Made by a program: the position numbers and the translations under genes. Source: Desulfobulbaceae bacterium BRH_c16a (GTDB taxonomy: Bacteria > Desulfobacterota > Desulfobulbia > Desulfobulbales > Desulfocapsaceae). From it: a stretch of DNA of 64,000 nucleotides. Under the pieces are notes generated by a model. It saw only the letters and a list, made by a program, of their open reading frames with translations, had not been told where the DNA came from and did not search any database. Positions 53,648 through 61,989 of the stretch are shown in pieces. Position 1 is the first letter of the stretch. Each line of letters opens with the position of its first letter. Location of the stretch: contig LADS01000060.1 in the NCBI GenBank assembly GCA_000961725.1, positions 1 through 64,000 on the forward strand, read 5' to 3'.

Positions 53648-54040
53648 ATGTTCTCCTGATTAATTAGTACCTTACATATTGTTTTTTTCTGTCTCAAGGT
53701 ACTTATCCCCCACAAGGGGGACTGAAAAGAGTACCCCTTGTGGGGTGTAGACATCTAAAGCTGAAGGACTGGCACGCCAGGCGGCTCTCCCCTTGAAATA
53801 ACTGAGCAAGCTACTCTGAAATACTGTGTGCAGGCAAGTTTTTTTTCACCCGGAAAGGAAACCACACTCAGCCCGCCACGTCAACATTTTGCAGCCTTGC
53901 CGCTTCTTTTGCCCCGGCATCCCGGCAGGGCCATACCTCTGCTTTACTTTGACAACTCGGGAGAGCATCCTATAATAGGGAAATAATAGAATAACTGTGT
54001 ATAAATAATCCCTGACCTTTCACCTTCGGAGAAAACCGCC
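53648..54040. other. Divergent intergenic region with GC palindrome pair
   Basis: About 390 bp between iorA and the CBS-ACT gene. CCCCACAAGGGG (53708-53719) and CCCCTTGTGGGG (53734-53745) can pair with each other as a 12-bp stem with a 14-nt loop; each arm is also nearly self-complementary. On the minus strand this lies in the probable leader of iorA, about 60 bp before its start. The right part holds the promoter of the CBS-ACT gene. Confidence 0.7.
53949..53976 (+). promoter_or_regulatory. Sigma-70 promoter of the CBS-ACT gene
   Basis: TTGACA (53949-53954), 16-bp spacer, TATAAT (53971-53976). Both boxes match the consensus exactly, about 65 bp before the ATG. Confidence 0.75.
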
Positions 54041-54715
54041 ATGTATATAGACAGCATCATGCACACCGATTTAATCACCGTATCACCCGAGACAACCCTT
54101 GTTCAGGCGCGGGAATTGATCGAGGAAAAACAGATAGACCATCTCCTCGTCATCAACGGCAAGAAAAAGCTCGTGGGCATTGTCTCGGACCGCGACCTGA
54201 AACAATACTGGGCATCGCCGGCCACCTCGCTCAGCACCCATGAGCTCAACTACCTCCTGCAGAAGGTCCTGGTATCGATGATCATGGTCAAGACGGTGGT
54301 CACCGTGCCTACCAGCACCACAATTGAAAGGGCCGCGTATATCATGCAGCAGAACCGGATCAGCGCCCTGCCGGTTATGGAAGATGGGGACCTGGCCGGT
54401 ATCGTAACCAGTACCGACGTCATGGCGGTCCTGCTCCAGGCTATCGGTATCAGTGACGAAAGTGTCCGCCTCAGCATCTATGTCAAAGACAGCATCGGCA
54501 AGCTGGCTGAAGTGGCGGAAGCGCTGCGGGCCCAGGATATCAATATCCAGAGCCTTTTCTGCTGGCCGGAAAGCAGGCACCCGGGCATCACCCAGATGGT
54601 CCTCCGCGTTGCCGGCCAGGACGGTGACAAAGCCACTGCTACTTTAAACGCCAGGGGTTTCAAGGTCAAAAAACACTATGAAAAAGATATTACCCCTTAC
54701 CTGCCGAAAGAATAA
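54041..54715 (+). CDS. CBS-CBS-ACT regulatory protein (AcuB-like)
   Basis: 224 aa. Two CBS domains (YIDSIMHTDLITVSPETTLV; MIMVKTVVTVPTSTTIERAA, ending LAGIVTSTDVMAVLLQAIG) bind adenosyl ligands, and residues about 140-215 form an ACT domain (RLSIYVKDSIGKLAEVAEAL). The layout is that of AcuB-type proteins, which have been linked to acetoin or energy metabolism. It has its own near-consensus promoter and TTCGGAGAAAACC before the ATG. Confidence 0.92.
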   Translation: MYIDSIMHTDLITVSPETTLVQARELIEEKQIDHLLVINGKKKLVGIVSDRDLKQYWASPATSLSTHELNYLLQKVLVSMIMVKTVVTVPTSTTIERAAYIMQQNRISALPVMEDGDLAGIVTSTDVMAVLLQAIGISDESVRLSIYVKDSIGKLAEVAEALRAQDINIQSLFCWPESRHPGITQMVLRVAGQDGDKATATLNARGFKVKKHYEKDITPYLPKE

Positions 54716-54787
54716 CCGACAGGTTAAATAAGGTATAGAAATTGAAGTGTCGCTTCATCCGGAAAGAGGATGAAGCGACACCCGGCA

Positions 54788-55585
54788 TCATTTCAAGCCC
54801 CGCGCTCCGAAGACCAGCTTGCCGCCGAGATATCCGGCAAGTCCGGCCACCCCGAGCGTCGCCCCGGCTATTCCCAGGTAAATCAGCCGAGAAGAAGATT
54901 CGGCCGACATTACACCAGGGTCGAGAATACGCCAGAAGACCAGCACATTCACGGCGGCAAGGACGACGAGTCCACAGACTATCTTGGTGAAGAAAATCGC
55001 AGTCTTAAGCCCTTTATACCGTTTCTGCCACTCGATAAACCCAGTCAGCAGGACAAACGGCAAAATCACCAGGACAAAGATCAGGTTGTAAAAGGCGGCG
55101 GCCTCCAGGGAAACGGTATTGAAGACTGCATAGAGACAGAGAAACACTACGACAACAGGCAGCACACCGTTGGGAAAATGGACCGATATATGATGCAGGT
55201 GCTGCTTTAATACCAGATCGCCCAACCTGTCGAAGAAAGATGGTGCAGTTTTCCCGTTCTTTTCGCCAGGCGGTACTGCGATTTCTTCGATTTCCACCGA
55301 CGCCGGTTCGCCTAAGGCCTTGCCTTCTCTGTCGATTTCCACGAACATGTTTTTAGGGGCAGCACAAACCGGACATTTTTCCGGCGGTTCATCGCCGGTA
55401 TGGATATACCCGCAGACAGTGCACCGCCACCGTTTGCCCTGTGCGGTTTCAGTTTCACCGCTGTCCTTTTGCTCCCCGGTCATGAGAGTAAACATTTTGG
55501 CAGGCGAGTCACAGACCGGGCATTTTTCCGGTGGATCGTCTCCCTTATGGACAAAACCGCATACATCACACTCCCATTTCCTCAT
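54788..55585 (-). CDS. Double rubredoxin-like zinc-ribbon/DUF2231-like membrane protein
   Basis: 265 aa from ATG 55585, with GAGGTG upstream. Two successive rubredoxin-like knuckles at residues about 1-30 and 50-80, each CxxCGxxHxGDxPPEKCPVC, of the rubrerythrin-C-terminus type that binds iron. An acidic linker follows, then about five membrane helices of DUF2231 type (HISVHFPNGVLPVVVVFLCL; LPFVLLTGFIEWQKRY). It may pass electrons between a cytosolic rubredoxin-like module and a membrane domain. It lies about 210 bp downstream of the flavoprotein gene. Confidence 0.88.
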   Translation of the reverse strand: MRKWECDVCGFVHKGDDPPEKCPVCDSPAKMFTLMTGEQKDSGETETAQGKRWRCTVCGYIHTGDEPPEKCPVCAAPKNMFVEIDREGKALGEPASVEIEEIAVPPGEKNGKTAPSFFDRLGDLVLKQHLHHISVHFPNGVLPVVVVFLCLYAVFNTVSLEAAAFYNLIFVLVILPFVLLTGFIEWQKRYKGLKTAIFFTKIVCGLVVLAAVNVLVFWRILDPGVMSAESSSRLIYLGIAGATLGVAGLAGYLGGKLVFGARGLK

Positions 55586-55632
55586 ATAGTGCACCTCGAT
55601 AGTTCAAATGATGACCACAGCAACAGGATTTC

Positions 55633-55673
55633 ATCGGGATCGAATCCTGCCTTCCGTATGGTTCGATCCCGAT
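55633..55673. repeat. Inverted repeat ATCGGGATCGAA
   Basis: ATCGGGATCGAA (55633-55644) and TTCGATCCCGAT (55662-55673) form a 12-bp perfect stem with a 17-nt loop. It shares TTCATCGGGATCGAA with the element at 46937, so it is probably a small dispersed repeat. Confidence 0.75.
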
Positions 55674-55796
55674 AGCGATTTGGATTATTCAGCCTCGATA
55701 CGATCCTCTTTCTTTAAGGGATTATTCAAGATAGTTCAAGGGCAGAATGTCTTTGTTCTGTCAGGCGAAAAAAACTCGCATCTTCATCGACAAGAC

Positions 55797-56912
55797 TCAA
55801 GGCTCTTGAAAGGCTTTGATAAACCTGCGATCAATCCAATCTTTGATTGTGAAAGCAAGTCTTCCTGAAAAGGTTATGGACCATTTGGAGAGCACTCCTT
55901 CCCCATCGCCAAGGTTATAAATTAACAGATAATCCTTCCCCCCGGGGGAAAATTTTGCAAGCGGCCGGCCTTCAAGGCACGCCATCAGATTGCCGTACAG
56001 CACCGGGTTCTGCCGCACCGCGTAGACACCTACCTTGTCGAGCGGCTCCGCCTGAAAATAAATACAGTCCCCTCCGCCGAAGATGTTGTGATAACGTATC
56101 GACTGCAGGAATTCATTCACCTGCAAGCCGCCGTCAGGCCCTGTCGGCAGGCCTGAGCGGGCAAAAATCGGCGACGGCCTGACGCCTACTGCCGGAAAGA
56201 TAATATCGGCTTTGTACTCCTGCCCATGTTCAAGCCGTATACGATTATTTTCGATTTGCTGGACATAGCCGGCTTCAATGATCTCCACCCCCTTTTTTTC
56301 CAGCAGATTCCTGGTCAGGCGGCGAACTTTCGGCGGCCGGCCGGACATGAAATTACGCCCGCCAAAGAGTTGTATCTTCGGCATCGTCACCGCCTGCTGC
56401 GCGCATAACTGATGGACGTTGCCGGCAATTTCGATTGCCGAGGGGCCGCTGCCGACGATCGCCACCGTGATCTTGCCGGTGCCTGCCAGCGACACTATTT
56501 TTTCGCGGGCGAGCAGCAGTTCCTCAATAGGTTTGGAGGTAAAAATGCCGGTGGATTCTCCATGAAGAGACTCCCGCGGCACATATGAACCGGCATTGCA
56601 GGATAAAACATCGTAAGGAATCTCTTCTTCGGTGCCTTCCAAAAAGACCACCTGCCTATGGGGGTCTATCCTATAGGCTTTTCCGAGGATAAAGCGGCCG
56701 CCCTTTTGTTCAACCATTTTCCGTGTGGCAAAACGGATATCGTCCGGCTGATAGGTTCCGCCGAGCATGCCGGGCCCCATACCGCTGTAGTAATGATATT
56801 CGGACGGCTGGATGACAGTCACGCCGAAACCTTTATCGACAAAAGTCTGCAGGTTGGCAAGAGTGACCATATGGGCGTGACCGCCGCCGATGAGAAGAAG
56901 TTGCTTTTTCAT
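55797..56912 (-). CDS. FAD-dependent pyridine nucleotide-disulfide oxidoreductase (SelD-associated type)
   Basis: 371 aa. The N-terminal dinucleotide motif LLLIGGGHAHMVTLANLQTF differs from the usual GxGxxG by its HAH. Further FAD and NAD motifs are VAIVGSGPSAIEIAGN and the C-terminal NIFGGGDCIYF. The HAH motif and layout resemble the NDH-2/SQR-like flavoprotein domain found fused to selenophosphate synthetase (SelD) in some bacteria; this assignment is by memory of the family. Its start overlaps the stop of the selenoprotein gene by 4 nt. A role in sulfur or selenium redox chemistry is inferred. Confidence 0.87.
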   Translation of the reverse strand: MKKQLLLIGGGHAHMVTLANLQTFVDKGFGVTVIQPSEYHYYSGMGPGMLGGTYQPDDIRFATRKMVEQKGGRFILGKAYRIDPHRQVVFLEGTEEEIPYDVLSCNAGSYVPRESLHGESTGIFTSKPIEELLLAREKIVSLAGTGKITVAIVGSGPSAIEIAGNVHQLCAQQAVTMPKIQLFGGRNFMSGRPPKVRRLTRNLLEKKGVEIIEAGYVQQIENNRIRLEHGQEYKADIIFPAVGVRPSPIFARSGLPTGPDGGLQVNEFLQSIRYHNIFGGGDCIYFQAEPLDKVGVYAVRQNPVLYGNLMACLEGRPLAKFSPGGKDYLLIYNLGDGEGVLSKWSITFSGRLAFTIKDWIDRRFIKAFQEP

Positions 56913-57751
56913 GCCGCTTCCTGTCTGTTATCGATAAAGTGACTCAAGCTGGCAATATGACTCCGCTCCTCGCCGGCGATCTGCAGAAGGACTTTTTTCG
57001 CTTCCGAGTTGTCGCTGTCAGCCGCCGCCCGCATATAGAGATCGAGCGCCTGTGCCTCGATAGCCATGGCCAGTCCCAACACCTCCAGCTCCGAATCGAG
57101 ATCGGTATGATAACGCTGAAGATACTCCTCGGTGGTCAACCCTCCTTCCATGGCCGGTTTGACAATTTTTGCAGAAAACTCCGACATGGTTATCTGCCGG
57201 CCGGTAAACTCGGAGTACAGTTGCACCAGTCTCTCCTGATGGAGGATTTCGATATCGGCAAGCTTGGCAAAAAGGGCTTTTGTTTCCTCTCCGGCAACCT
57301 TCTCCTGCATCGAGATATAAAAATCCCGCAGCCCCATTTCCAGACCGAACCCGGTTACCATCGCGTCCTCGGCGTTTCCCGACCGAACGAAGAGATGCAT
57401 CCCGCTGTCCTCGGGCCCGATCGCCACCTCTTTTCCCCAGGACTTGATGCCACCGGTCAAATTGTAGATTTTGGTAAAGCCCCTCCCCGCCAGCATCTGC
57501 GCAGCTACCCGGCTGCGCCCGCCGATCGCTCAGTAAATGACCGTCGGTTTATCCCGGGCCAGCTCCTCCAGACGATTGTCAAGCTCGCCAAGCGGCAGCA
57601 GTTTCGCCCCCGGCAAGTGACCATTCGCATACTCTCTCGGTTGTCGAACATCGAGGAAGACAACCTCACCGTCAGGATTTTCGGTAACGAGGTTATTTGC
57701 CTCATCCCAGGTGATCGAAGAAACCGGGGTGAAAAACTGCATCCATTTCAT
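56909..57751 (-). CDS. Selenocysteine-containing rhodanese fused to a ferritin-like diiron domain
   Basis: 280 aa if UGA at 57530-57532 is decoded as Sec (residue 74). Residues 1-110 are a rhodanese: VFLDVRQPREYANGHLPGAK, then VIY-Sec-AIGGRSRVAAQM, where Sec falls exactly on the catalytic Cys, and YNLTGGIKSWG. Residues about 125-278 are a ferritin/rubrerythrin-like bundle with four carboxylate motifs (GLEMG; EILH; AIEAQ; EERSH). The frame is continuous on both sides of the UGA. A SECIS-type hairpin follows it. ATG 57751 is chosen because it directly precedes the rhodanese fold. It could handle persulfides or peroxide. If not recoded, it would be a nonsense mutant. Confidence 0.88.
57499..57518 (-). 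promoter_or_regulatory. Bacterial SECIS hairpin
   Basis: Read on the minus strand: GCGCAGC, loop CGGGUA, GCUGCGC. The stem starts 12 nt after the UGA and the loop GGU lies at 21-23 nt, similar to the geometry of E. coli fdhF (GGU at about 19-21). The loop G-U is what SelB recognises. It lies within the coding frame, as in all bacterial selenoprotein mRNAs. Confidence 0.82.
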
Positions 57752-58061
57752 GGTGGCCCCCATGGTGCTAATGATTATACTTGTTACCGGATTGGCCGGA
57801 ATCGAAGCAAACCGGCAGCTTGGCAATAATGACGGAAAACCATGCGTTCGGGATACATCTTACACTGTTAGTCAGGCTCTTGTCCAATGGATCGTCGGCT
57901 TTTTCTTCATTTGCAGCCTTATTCAAGGGACATCGATCTGTCTCTCGCATTCAAAAAACCAAAAAGCACAAGCGATGAAAGCATGATTGCATTAGATTGT
58001 GCATATGCTACAATGAAGATTTCACTCTATATTTCCTCAATTCGACAAGGCTGACAAAGAT
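57752..58061. other. Intergenic region, nothing firmly recognised
   Basis: About 310 bp between the selenoprotein start and the metallo-beta-lactamase-fold remnant. Short open frames on both strands have no recognisable domain. The selenoprotein promoter presumably lies here but no clear boxes were identified. Confidence 0.4.
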
Positions 58062-58250
58062 ATGGCTGAAGATACGGTGACAATGAAAATCGTCGTGGAT
58101 AATGAGGCAGGTCCCGGGTTTGTCGCGGAACATGGCTTTTCTTTATGGGTTGAGGCCTACGGCCTCAAGATTCTTTTCGATACCGGCCAGGGCAACTCAG
58201 CTCCATAATGCCACGGCGCTGAACATTGTCCCGCGCGAAGCCGATGTGCT
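58062..58250 (+). pseudogene. N-terminal remnant of a metallo-beta-lactamase-fold hydrolase
   Basis: ATG 58062 reads into KIVVDNEAGPGFVAEHGFSL, GLKILFDTGQGNSA, typical of the MBL family of dihydropterin-type enzymes, then TAA at 58206-58208. Shifting frame by one base near 58204 gives HNATALNIVPREADVL, the expected continuation, and the homology stops before the HxHxDH metal motif. So the gene carries one frameshift and a large 3' deletion, ending just before the dipeptidase gene. Confidence 0.75.
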
Positions 58251-58268
58251 GAGAACGAGAGGAAAAAT

Positions 58269-59654
58269 ATGACCGGACAGACGCAGCGTAATATATATCT
58301 GGACAAAAACTTCGACAGGTTTGTCGCACAACTGAGCGAGTGGCTGGCCATTCCGAGCATCAGCACCCTTTCCGAGAATCGTGAAGATGTCCGGAGAGCT
58401 GCTGAATGGGTCGAAAAACGACTTTTGGAAATTGGCTTCGCGGAACCTCGAATCGTCCCCACCGCCGGACATCCGCTGGTTTATGCCGAATGGCATATCG
58501 ACGACCGCCAGCCGACCCTTTTACTCTACGGTCACTACGATGTTCAGCCGGTCGACCCGCTGGCGGAATGGTTGTCGCCACCCTTCGAGCCAACCGTCCG
58601 TGACGGCAACATCTACTGCCGCGGGGCCTGCGACGACAAAGGCCAGGTCATGATAGTCCTGGCGGCTCTCGAGGCGTGGGTTAAAACGGAAGGCACGCTG
58701 CCGGTCAATGTCAAAATCCTCCTCGAAGGTGAAGAGGAAGCCGGCGGCGACTCCATTGCCGAGTATGTCCGGAAGAATCCGAACCTGCTCAAGGCAGATG
58801 CGGTGCTCATCTGCGACACTCATATGGTAAGCCCCGAGCAACCGTCACTGGTTACCGGACTGCGCGGAATCCTGTACACTGAAATCACTGTAACAGGAGC
58901 CAAAACAGATCTACATTCCGGAAGTTACGGAGGAGTCGCACCCAACCCGCTGCATGCAATCTGTGTCTTGATCAGCCGCCTGAAAGGCGAGGACGGTGTG
59001 ATTGCAATTCCGGAGCTTGCCGCGAATATTCCGATACCTTCGGCAACTGAAAAGCAATTCTGGCTGCGTGATTCCCTGCATATCGAAGCCGCCCTCCATG
59101 CCGAAATGGGGGTTGAACACTGCGTCGGAGAAAAAAATTATCCGGCCTTGGAACGGATCGGCCTGCGGCCGACCCTTGAAGTCCACGGCATAAAGGGCGG
59201 CTTCACCGGCGAAGGAGCGAAAACCGTTATCCCGGCCCAGGCGACGGCAAAAGTCAGCATGCGCCTTCCGGCAAATCTCGACCCTCATACAGTATTCGGC
59301 TGGCTGGAGAAAGCGGTCTCCACCGATATGCCGAACGGCTACCGCGTGCGCATCACCAACCTCCATGCCGGTAAGGGTGTTGCAATAAATCCCGATAATC
59401 CTTTTATCCGTGCCGCAGCCGACGCTCTTGCCGCGGAATACGGCGTTCAACCGATCTTTATGCGGGAAGGCGGGTCGATCCCCATCGCTGCGCTTTTTGC
59501 TGAAGTCTTGCGCATTCCGCTGGTCCTTATGGGCTTTGGCCTGCCCGACGACACCGTCCATGCCCCCAATGAAAAATTCAGTCTGAGCCAATTCCGCAAA
59601 GGCATGAAGACGGTCGCCGATTATCTGGCGCGTATCAGAAATTCCGGCATCTGA
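58269..59654 (+). CDS. M20-family dipeptidase
   Basis: 461 aa. Metal and catalytic motifs are LLYGHYDVQPVDP, RGACDDKGQVMIVLAALEAW, LLEGEEEAGGDS, DTHMVSP, and a C-terminal MGFGLPDDTVHAPNEKFSL. The lid domain (TEITVTGAKTDLHSGSYGG) is in place. Cytosolic di-zinc exopeptidase acting on dipeptides or similar. No signal peptide. It follows a degraded MBL gene. Confidence 0.94.
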   Translation: MTGQTQRNIYLDKNFDRFVAQLSEWLAIPSISTLSENREDVRRAAEWVEKRLLEIGFAEPRIVPTAGHPLVYAEWHIDDRQPTLLLYGHYDVQPVDPLAEWLSPPFEPTVRDGNIYCRGACDDKGQVMIVLAALEAWVKTEGTLPVNVKILLEGEEEAGGDSIAEYVRKNPNLLKADAVLICDTHMVSPEQPSLVTGLRGILYTEITVTGAKTDLHSGSYGGVAPNPLHAICVLISRLKGEDGVIAIPELAANIPIPSATEKQFWLRDSLHIEAALHAEMGVEHCVGEKNYPALERIGLRPTLEVHGIKGGFTGEGAKTVIPAQATAKVSMRLPANLDPHTVFGWLEKAVSTDMPNGYRVRITNLHAGKGVAINPDNPFIRAAADALAAEYGVQPIFMREGGSIPIAALFAEVLRIPLVLMGFGLPDDTVHAPNEKFSLSQFRKGMKTVADYLARIRNSGI

Positions 59655-59707
59655 TCATTTCGCCTTAACCGATTGTGATGATAATGATATTCTCGTTTAC
59701 ATTTTCA

Positions 59708-59737
59708 TTGACCGACGGTCGGTCGTTATGCTATACA
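59708..59737 (+). promoter_or_regulatory. Promoter with overlapping TetR-type operator
   Basis: TTGACC (59708-59713), an 18-bp spacer and TATACA (59732-59737). A perfect inverted repeat GACCGAC-G-GTCGGTC spans 59710-59724, covering the -35 box and spacer. It is well placed for autorepression by one of the two TetR proteins encoded next. Confidence 0.65.
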
Positions 59738-59776
59738 GCTGCCGAATACATTGCTAAGCGATTAAGAAAAATAAGG

Positions 59777-59980
59777 ATGAACACGATGGAAACGACAATT
59801 GCAGGTTCGGCAACGATACGACGAAAGATAATGGAGACGGCACGGTTTCTTTTCCGGCAGCAGGGTTTTGACCAGACCACTATCAGGGATATCACCGAGC
59901 AATTAGGCTTGAGCGAAACAGTCATCACCGGCTATTTTTCCTCAAAGGACGATCTGCTCGAGGCAGTATGGTCAGAGTAG
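59777..59980 (+). CDS. HTH-only TetR-type mini-regulator
   Basis: 67 aa from ATG 59777; ATG 59786 is preceded by AAGGA and may be the true start. The sequence is only the TetR DNA-binding domain: IRRKIMETARFLFRQQGFDQ, TTIRDITEQLGLSETVITGY, FSSKDDLLEAVWSE, then TAG. No ligand-binding or dimer domain follows. It overlaps the next TetR gene by 13 nt in another frame. It could be a small antagonist of its neighbour or the stump of a truncated gene. Confidence 0.7.
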   Translation: MNTMETTIAGSATIRRKIMETARFLFRQQGFDQTTIRDITEQLGLSETVITGYFSSKDDLLEAVWSE

Positions 59981-60594
59981 TAAAGAAAGCCGAGGAGCGG
60001 CGTGAGGAAATAATCGAGGCGGCAAGTGAACTGTTTCTGGTCAAGGGGTATGACCGGACAACCATGAAGGACGTCATGGGACAGCTGCAGATCGCTAAAG
60101 GTACCATCTATCACTATTTCAAGTCCAAGGAAGAATTACTCGATGCGGTGCTCGATTCCCTTGTCGCTTCCCTGGTTCGGCAGATGCAGGAAATTCTTGA
60201 CCGGTCACAGGGGAATGCCCTGGAAAGACTCAGGTATCTAATCCTGAACAGTGCTGCAGCAGATAGTCATGACCAGGAGATGCTCGACAATCTGCATCGC
60301 CCAGGCAATGCCGGCATGCATATCCGGCTGCTGGCGAAATTGATCAGCCTTCAGGCACCCCTCTACGGAAAATTGATCCGTCAAGGATGCGATGAAGGCA
60401 TTTTTTCCACCAGATATCCCCTCGAAAGTGCCGAATTAATTCTCGCTGCCATTCAGTTTCTGACCGACATGGGTATTTACCCATGGACCGAAGAACAGCT
60501 GACCAGACGGATTATGGCCCTGCCGACATTGGTCGAAACTCAACTCAACGCCCCCGATGGCAGCTTCCGATTTCTGCTTGAGGTGCTCAAGTAA
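59968..60594 (+). CDS. TetR-family transcriptional regulator
   Basis: 208 aa. N-terminal HTH: RREEIIEAASELFLVKGYDR, TTMKDVMGQLQIAKGTIYHY, FKSKEELLDAVLDSL. The ligand domain spans residues about 70-200 and has no assigned ligand. The gene overlaps the mini-TetR gene by 13 nt. It lies 39 nt before the outer-membrane protein gene, which it may control; the upstream operator suggests autoregulation. Confidence 0.93.
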   Translation: MVRVVKKAEERREEIIEAASELFLVKGYDRTTMKDVMGQLQIAKGTIYHYFKSKEELLDAVLDSLVASLVRQMQEILDRSQGNALERLRYLILNSAAADSHDQEMLDNLHRPGNAGMHIRLLAKLISLQAPLYGKLIRQGCDEGIFSTRYPLESAELILAAIQFLTDMGIYPWTEEQLTRRIMALPTLVETQLNAPDGSFRFLLEVLK

Positions 60595-60633
60595 CCCTTC
60601 CCTGCCACAACAAATAAAAAAGGAACTTAAAAA

Positions 60634-61605
60634 ATGAAAAAATACTTTGTACTTGTTGGACTCATCCACCTCGCCTTCTGTCTGGAGGCGGCTGCCGCCC
60701 CTGAAAATGAAAAAAACAGTATCGAAGGCAGTGTCGGGATCGGAGCAATGATCATCAACCTCAGTGACAATCTTAATCCTGACGGTTCGGATAAACGGCT
60801 GGATAGCCTGAACTCCACAGCCGACAAGGAATTGACGGTTATCCCCTTTATTCTGCCTGAGTTTGTATACGACATCGGCGAACCGGACGGGACAAAGCTC
60901 TATCTCAACACTCGGCCTGCTCTTGAGGAAGTGGGCGGCTTTGCCATAAATATCGGCGGCTCACATCCTCTCGCCGATGTCGGGATGGTCGATGTCAGCG
61001 TCTTCCTCGCCCCCATCGAGAAAGTCTACAAAGACCCCTATCTCACCGACACAGCAAGAGAATCGACCTCAAGCACCAAATTCGGTACAAAAGTTGCCTT
61101 GAACAAAATTCTTGGAACCGAACTGGGCATGAGTGCGGTGTATATGAATAACGATGTCGACGACGATGTAATCGGCAAACTGCAGCCCGATCTGGCCCGC
61201 GATGGTGCTGTCTATGCCTTCACTGCCGAGTACAGCCTCTTCTCCTCGCCAACATTTGAACTGAAACCGCGTTTCACCGTCAGTAAAGGCGAGTATGACG
61301 GCGAGAGCAACTCCTTTTTCAAGAGCAAAATCGATTTCGAGGTCCGCTACACCATCGACAGATTGACATTTTTGCCGCAGGTTTCTTACAGCCACTCCAC
61401 ATACGATAAAATCGATCCGATTTTTGCCGAAACCCGCAAGAACGACGGCTACGGCGCCATGATGATAGTGAGCTATGCCACCCCGTTCAATCTCGAGGAT
61501 TGGGCGCTGCAAGGCCTTATCGGCTACGGCAGGGGAGAAAGCAACATCGCTTTCTATGACAACGAATCGGTGAGTGGCGGAATCTTCATGACCTACCGGT
61601 TCTAA
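60634..61605 (+). CDS. DUF2860-type outer-membrane protein
   Basis: 323 aa. Signal peptide (YFVLVGLIHLAFCLEAAAA), then alternating amphipathic strands and the C-terminal phenylalanine (GGIFMTYRF), consistent with an outer-membrane beta-barrel. GIGAMIINLSDNLNP and GYGRGESNIAFYDNES resemble DUF2860. AAGGAAC lies before the ATG. Probably expressed with the TetR genes; possibly involved in efflux or envelope response, but this is inference. Confidence 0.82.
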   Translation: MKKYFVLVGLIHLAFCLEAAAAPENEKNSIEGSVGIGAMIINLSDNLNPDGSDKRLDSLNSTADKELTVIPFILPEFVYDIGEPDGTKLYLNTRPALEEVGGFAINIGGSHPLADVGMVDVSVFLAPIEKVYKDPYLTDTARESTSSTKFGTKVALNKILGTELGMSAVYMNNDVDDDVIGKLQPDLARDGAVYAFTAEYSLFSSPTFELKPRFTVSKGEYDGESNSFFKSKIDFEVRYTIDRLTFLPQVSYSHSTYDKIDPIFAETRKNDGYGAMMIVSYATPFNLEDWALQGLIGYGRGESNIAFYDNESVSGGIFMTYRF

Positions 61606-61894
61606 CCGTTGTCGAAAATAGCTTGATCAGGGCAATGCTGGAATCTCTTGTCAGCAATTGCCCTTGACGCCATTTTCACGCCATCTTCCTACATTTTCGC
61701 AAGGCCGCCCGGGTATTTTTAACATTTTTGTCCATTTTTTACCGGCCGGCACTTCCCGCTTCCGAAAGAGTACGACTTTTGCTTAAATTCCCCTGGTAAT
61801 CAGTAAATACCTCGCTGCATCAAGATATTACCACATATTATCCCTGACAAAAGGACGCCACTGTTCGGCGTTCTGCAGGAGCCCCATCGCCACA
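61606..61894. other. Intergenic region with weak terminator hairpin
   Basis: AGGGCAATGCTG (61629-61640) and CAGCAATTGCCCT (61652-61664) can form a bulged stem after the DUF2860 gene, with no clear U-run. The rest is featureless up to the sigma-54-type promoter. Confidence 0.45.
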
Positions 61895-61911
61895 TTGGCA
61901 TATGTTTTGCT
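61895..61911 (+). promoter_or_regulatory. Sigma-54-type promoter of the ammonium transporter gene
   Basis: TTGGCATATGTTTTGCT matches the YTGGCAC-N5-TTGCW spacing exactly, with GG and GC at the -24 and -12 positions. It lies about 80 bp before the ATG. Nitrogen-linked transporters are often sigma-54 dependent. Confidence 0.7.
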
Positions 61912-61989
61912 TTGGCAATCCTGTTCTTCGCACCCGCGAAAAACAGGCGAAGATTTTTCTTCAAGGAAGCCAAAAGGAAACTCGACACT

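Noticed and set aside
57497..57826. Separate small rhodanese gene and separate ferritin gene
   Set aside because: Both lie in the same frame, split only by UGA at the catalytic Cys; ATG 57496 has no ribosome site and a SECIS-type hairpin is present.
57711..57986. Plus-strand frame of about 91 residues with hydrophobic stretches
   Set aside because: It overlaps the selenoprotein start, has no ribosome site and no recognisable domain.
58062..58250. Second selenoprotein at the MBL-like gene
   Set aside because: The stop is TAA and homology continues in another frame, so this is a frameshift rather than recoding.
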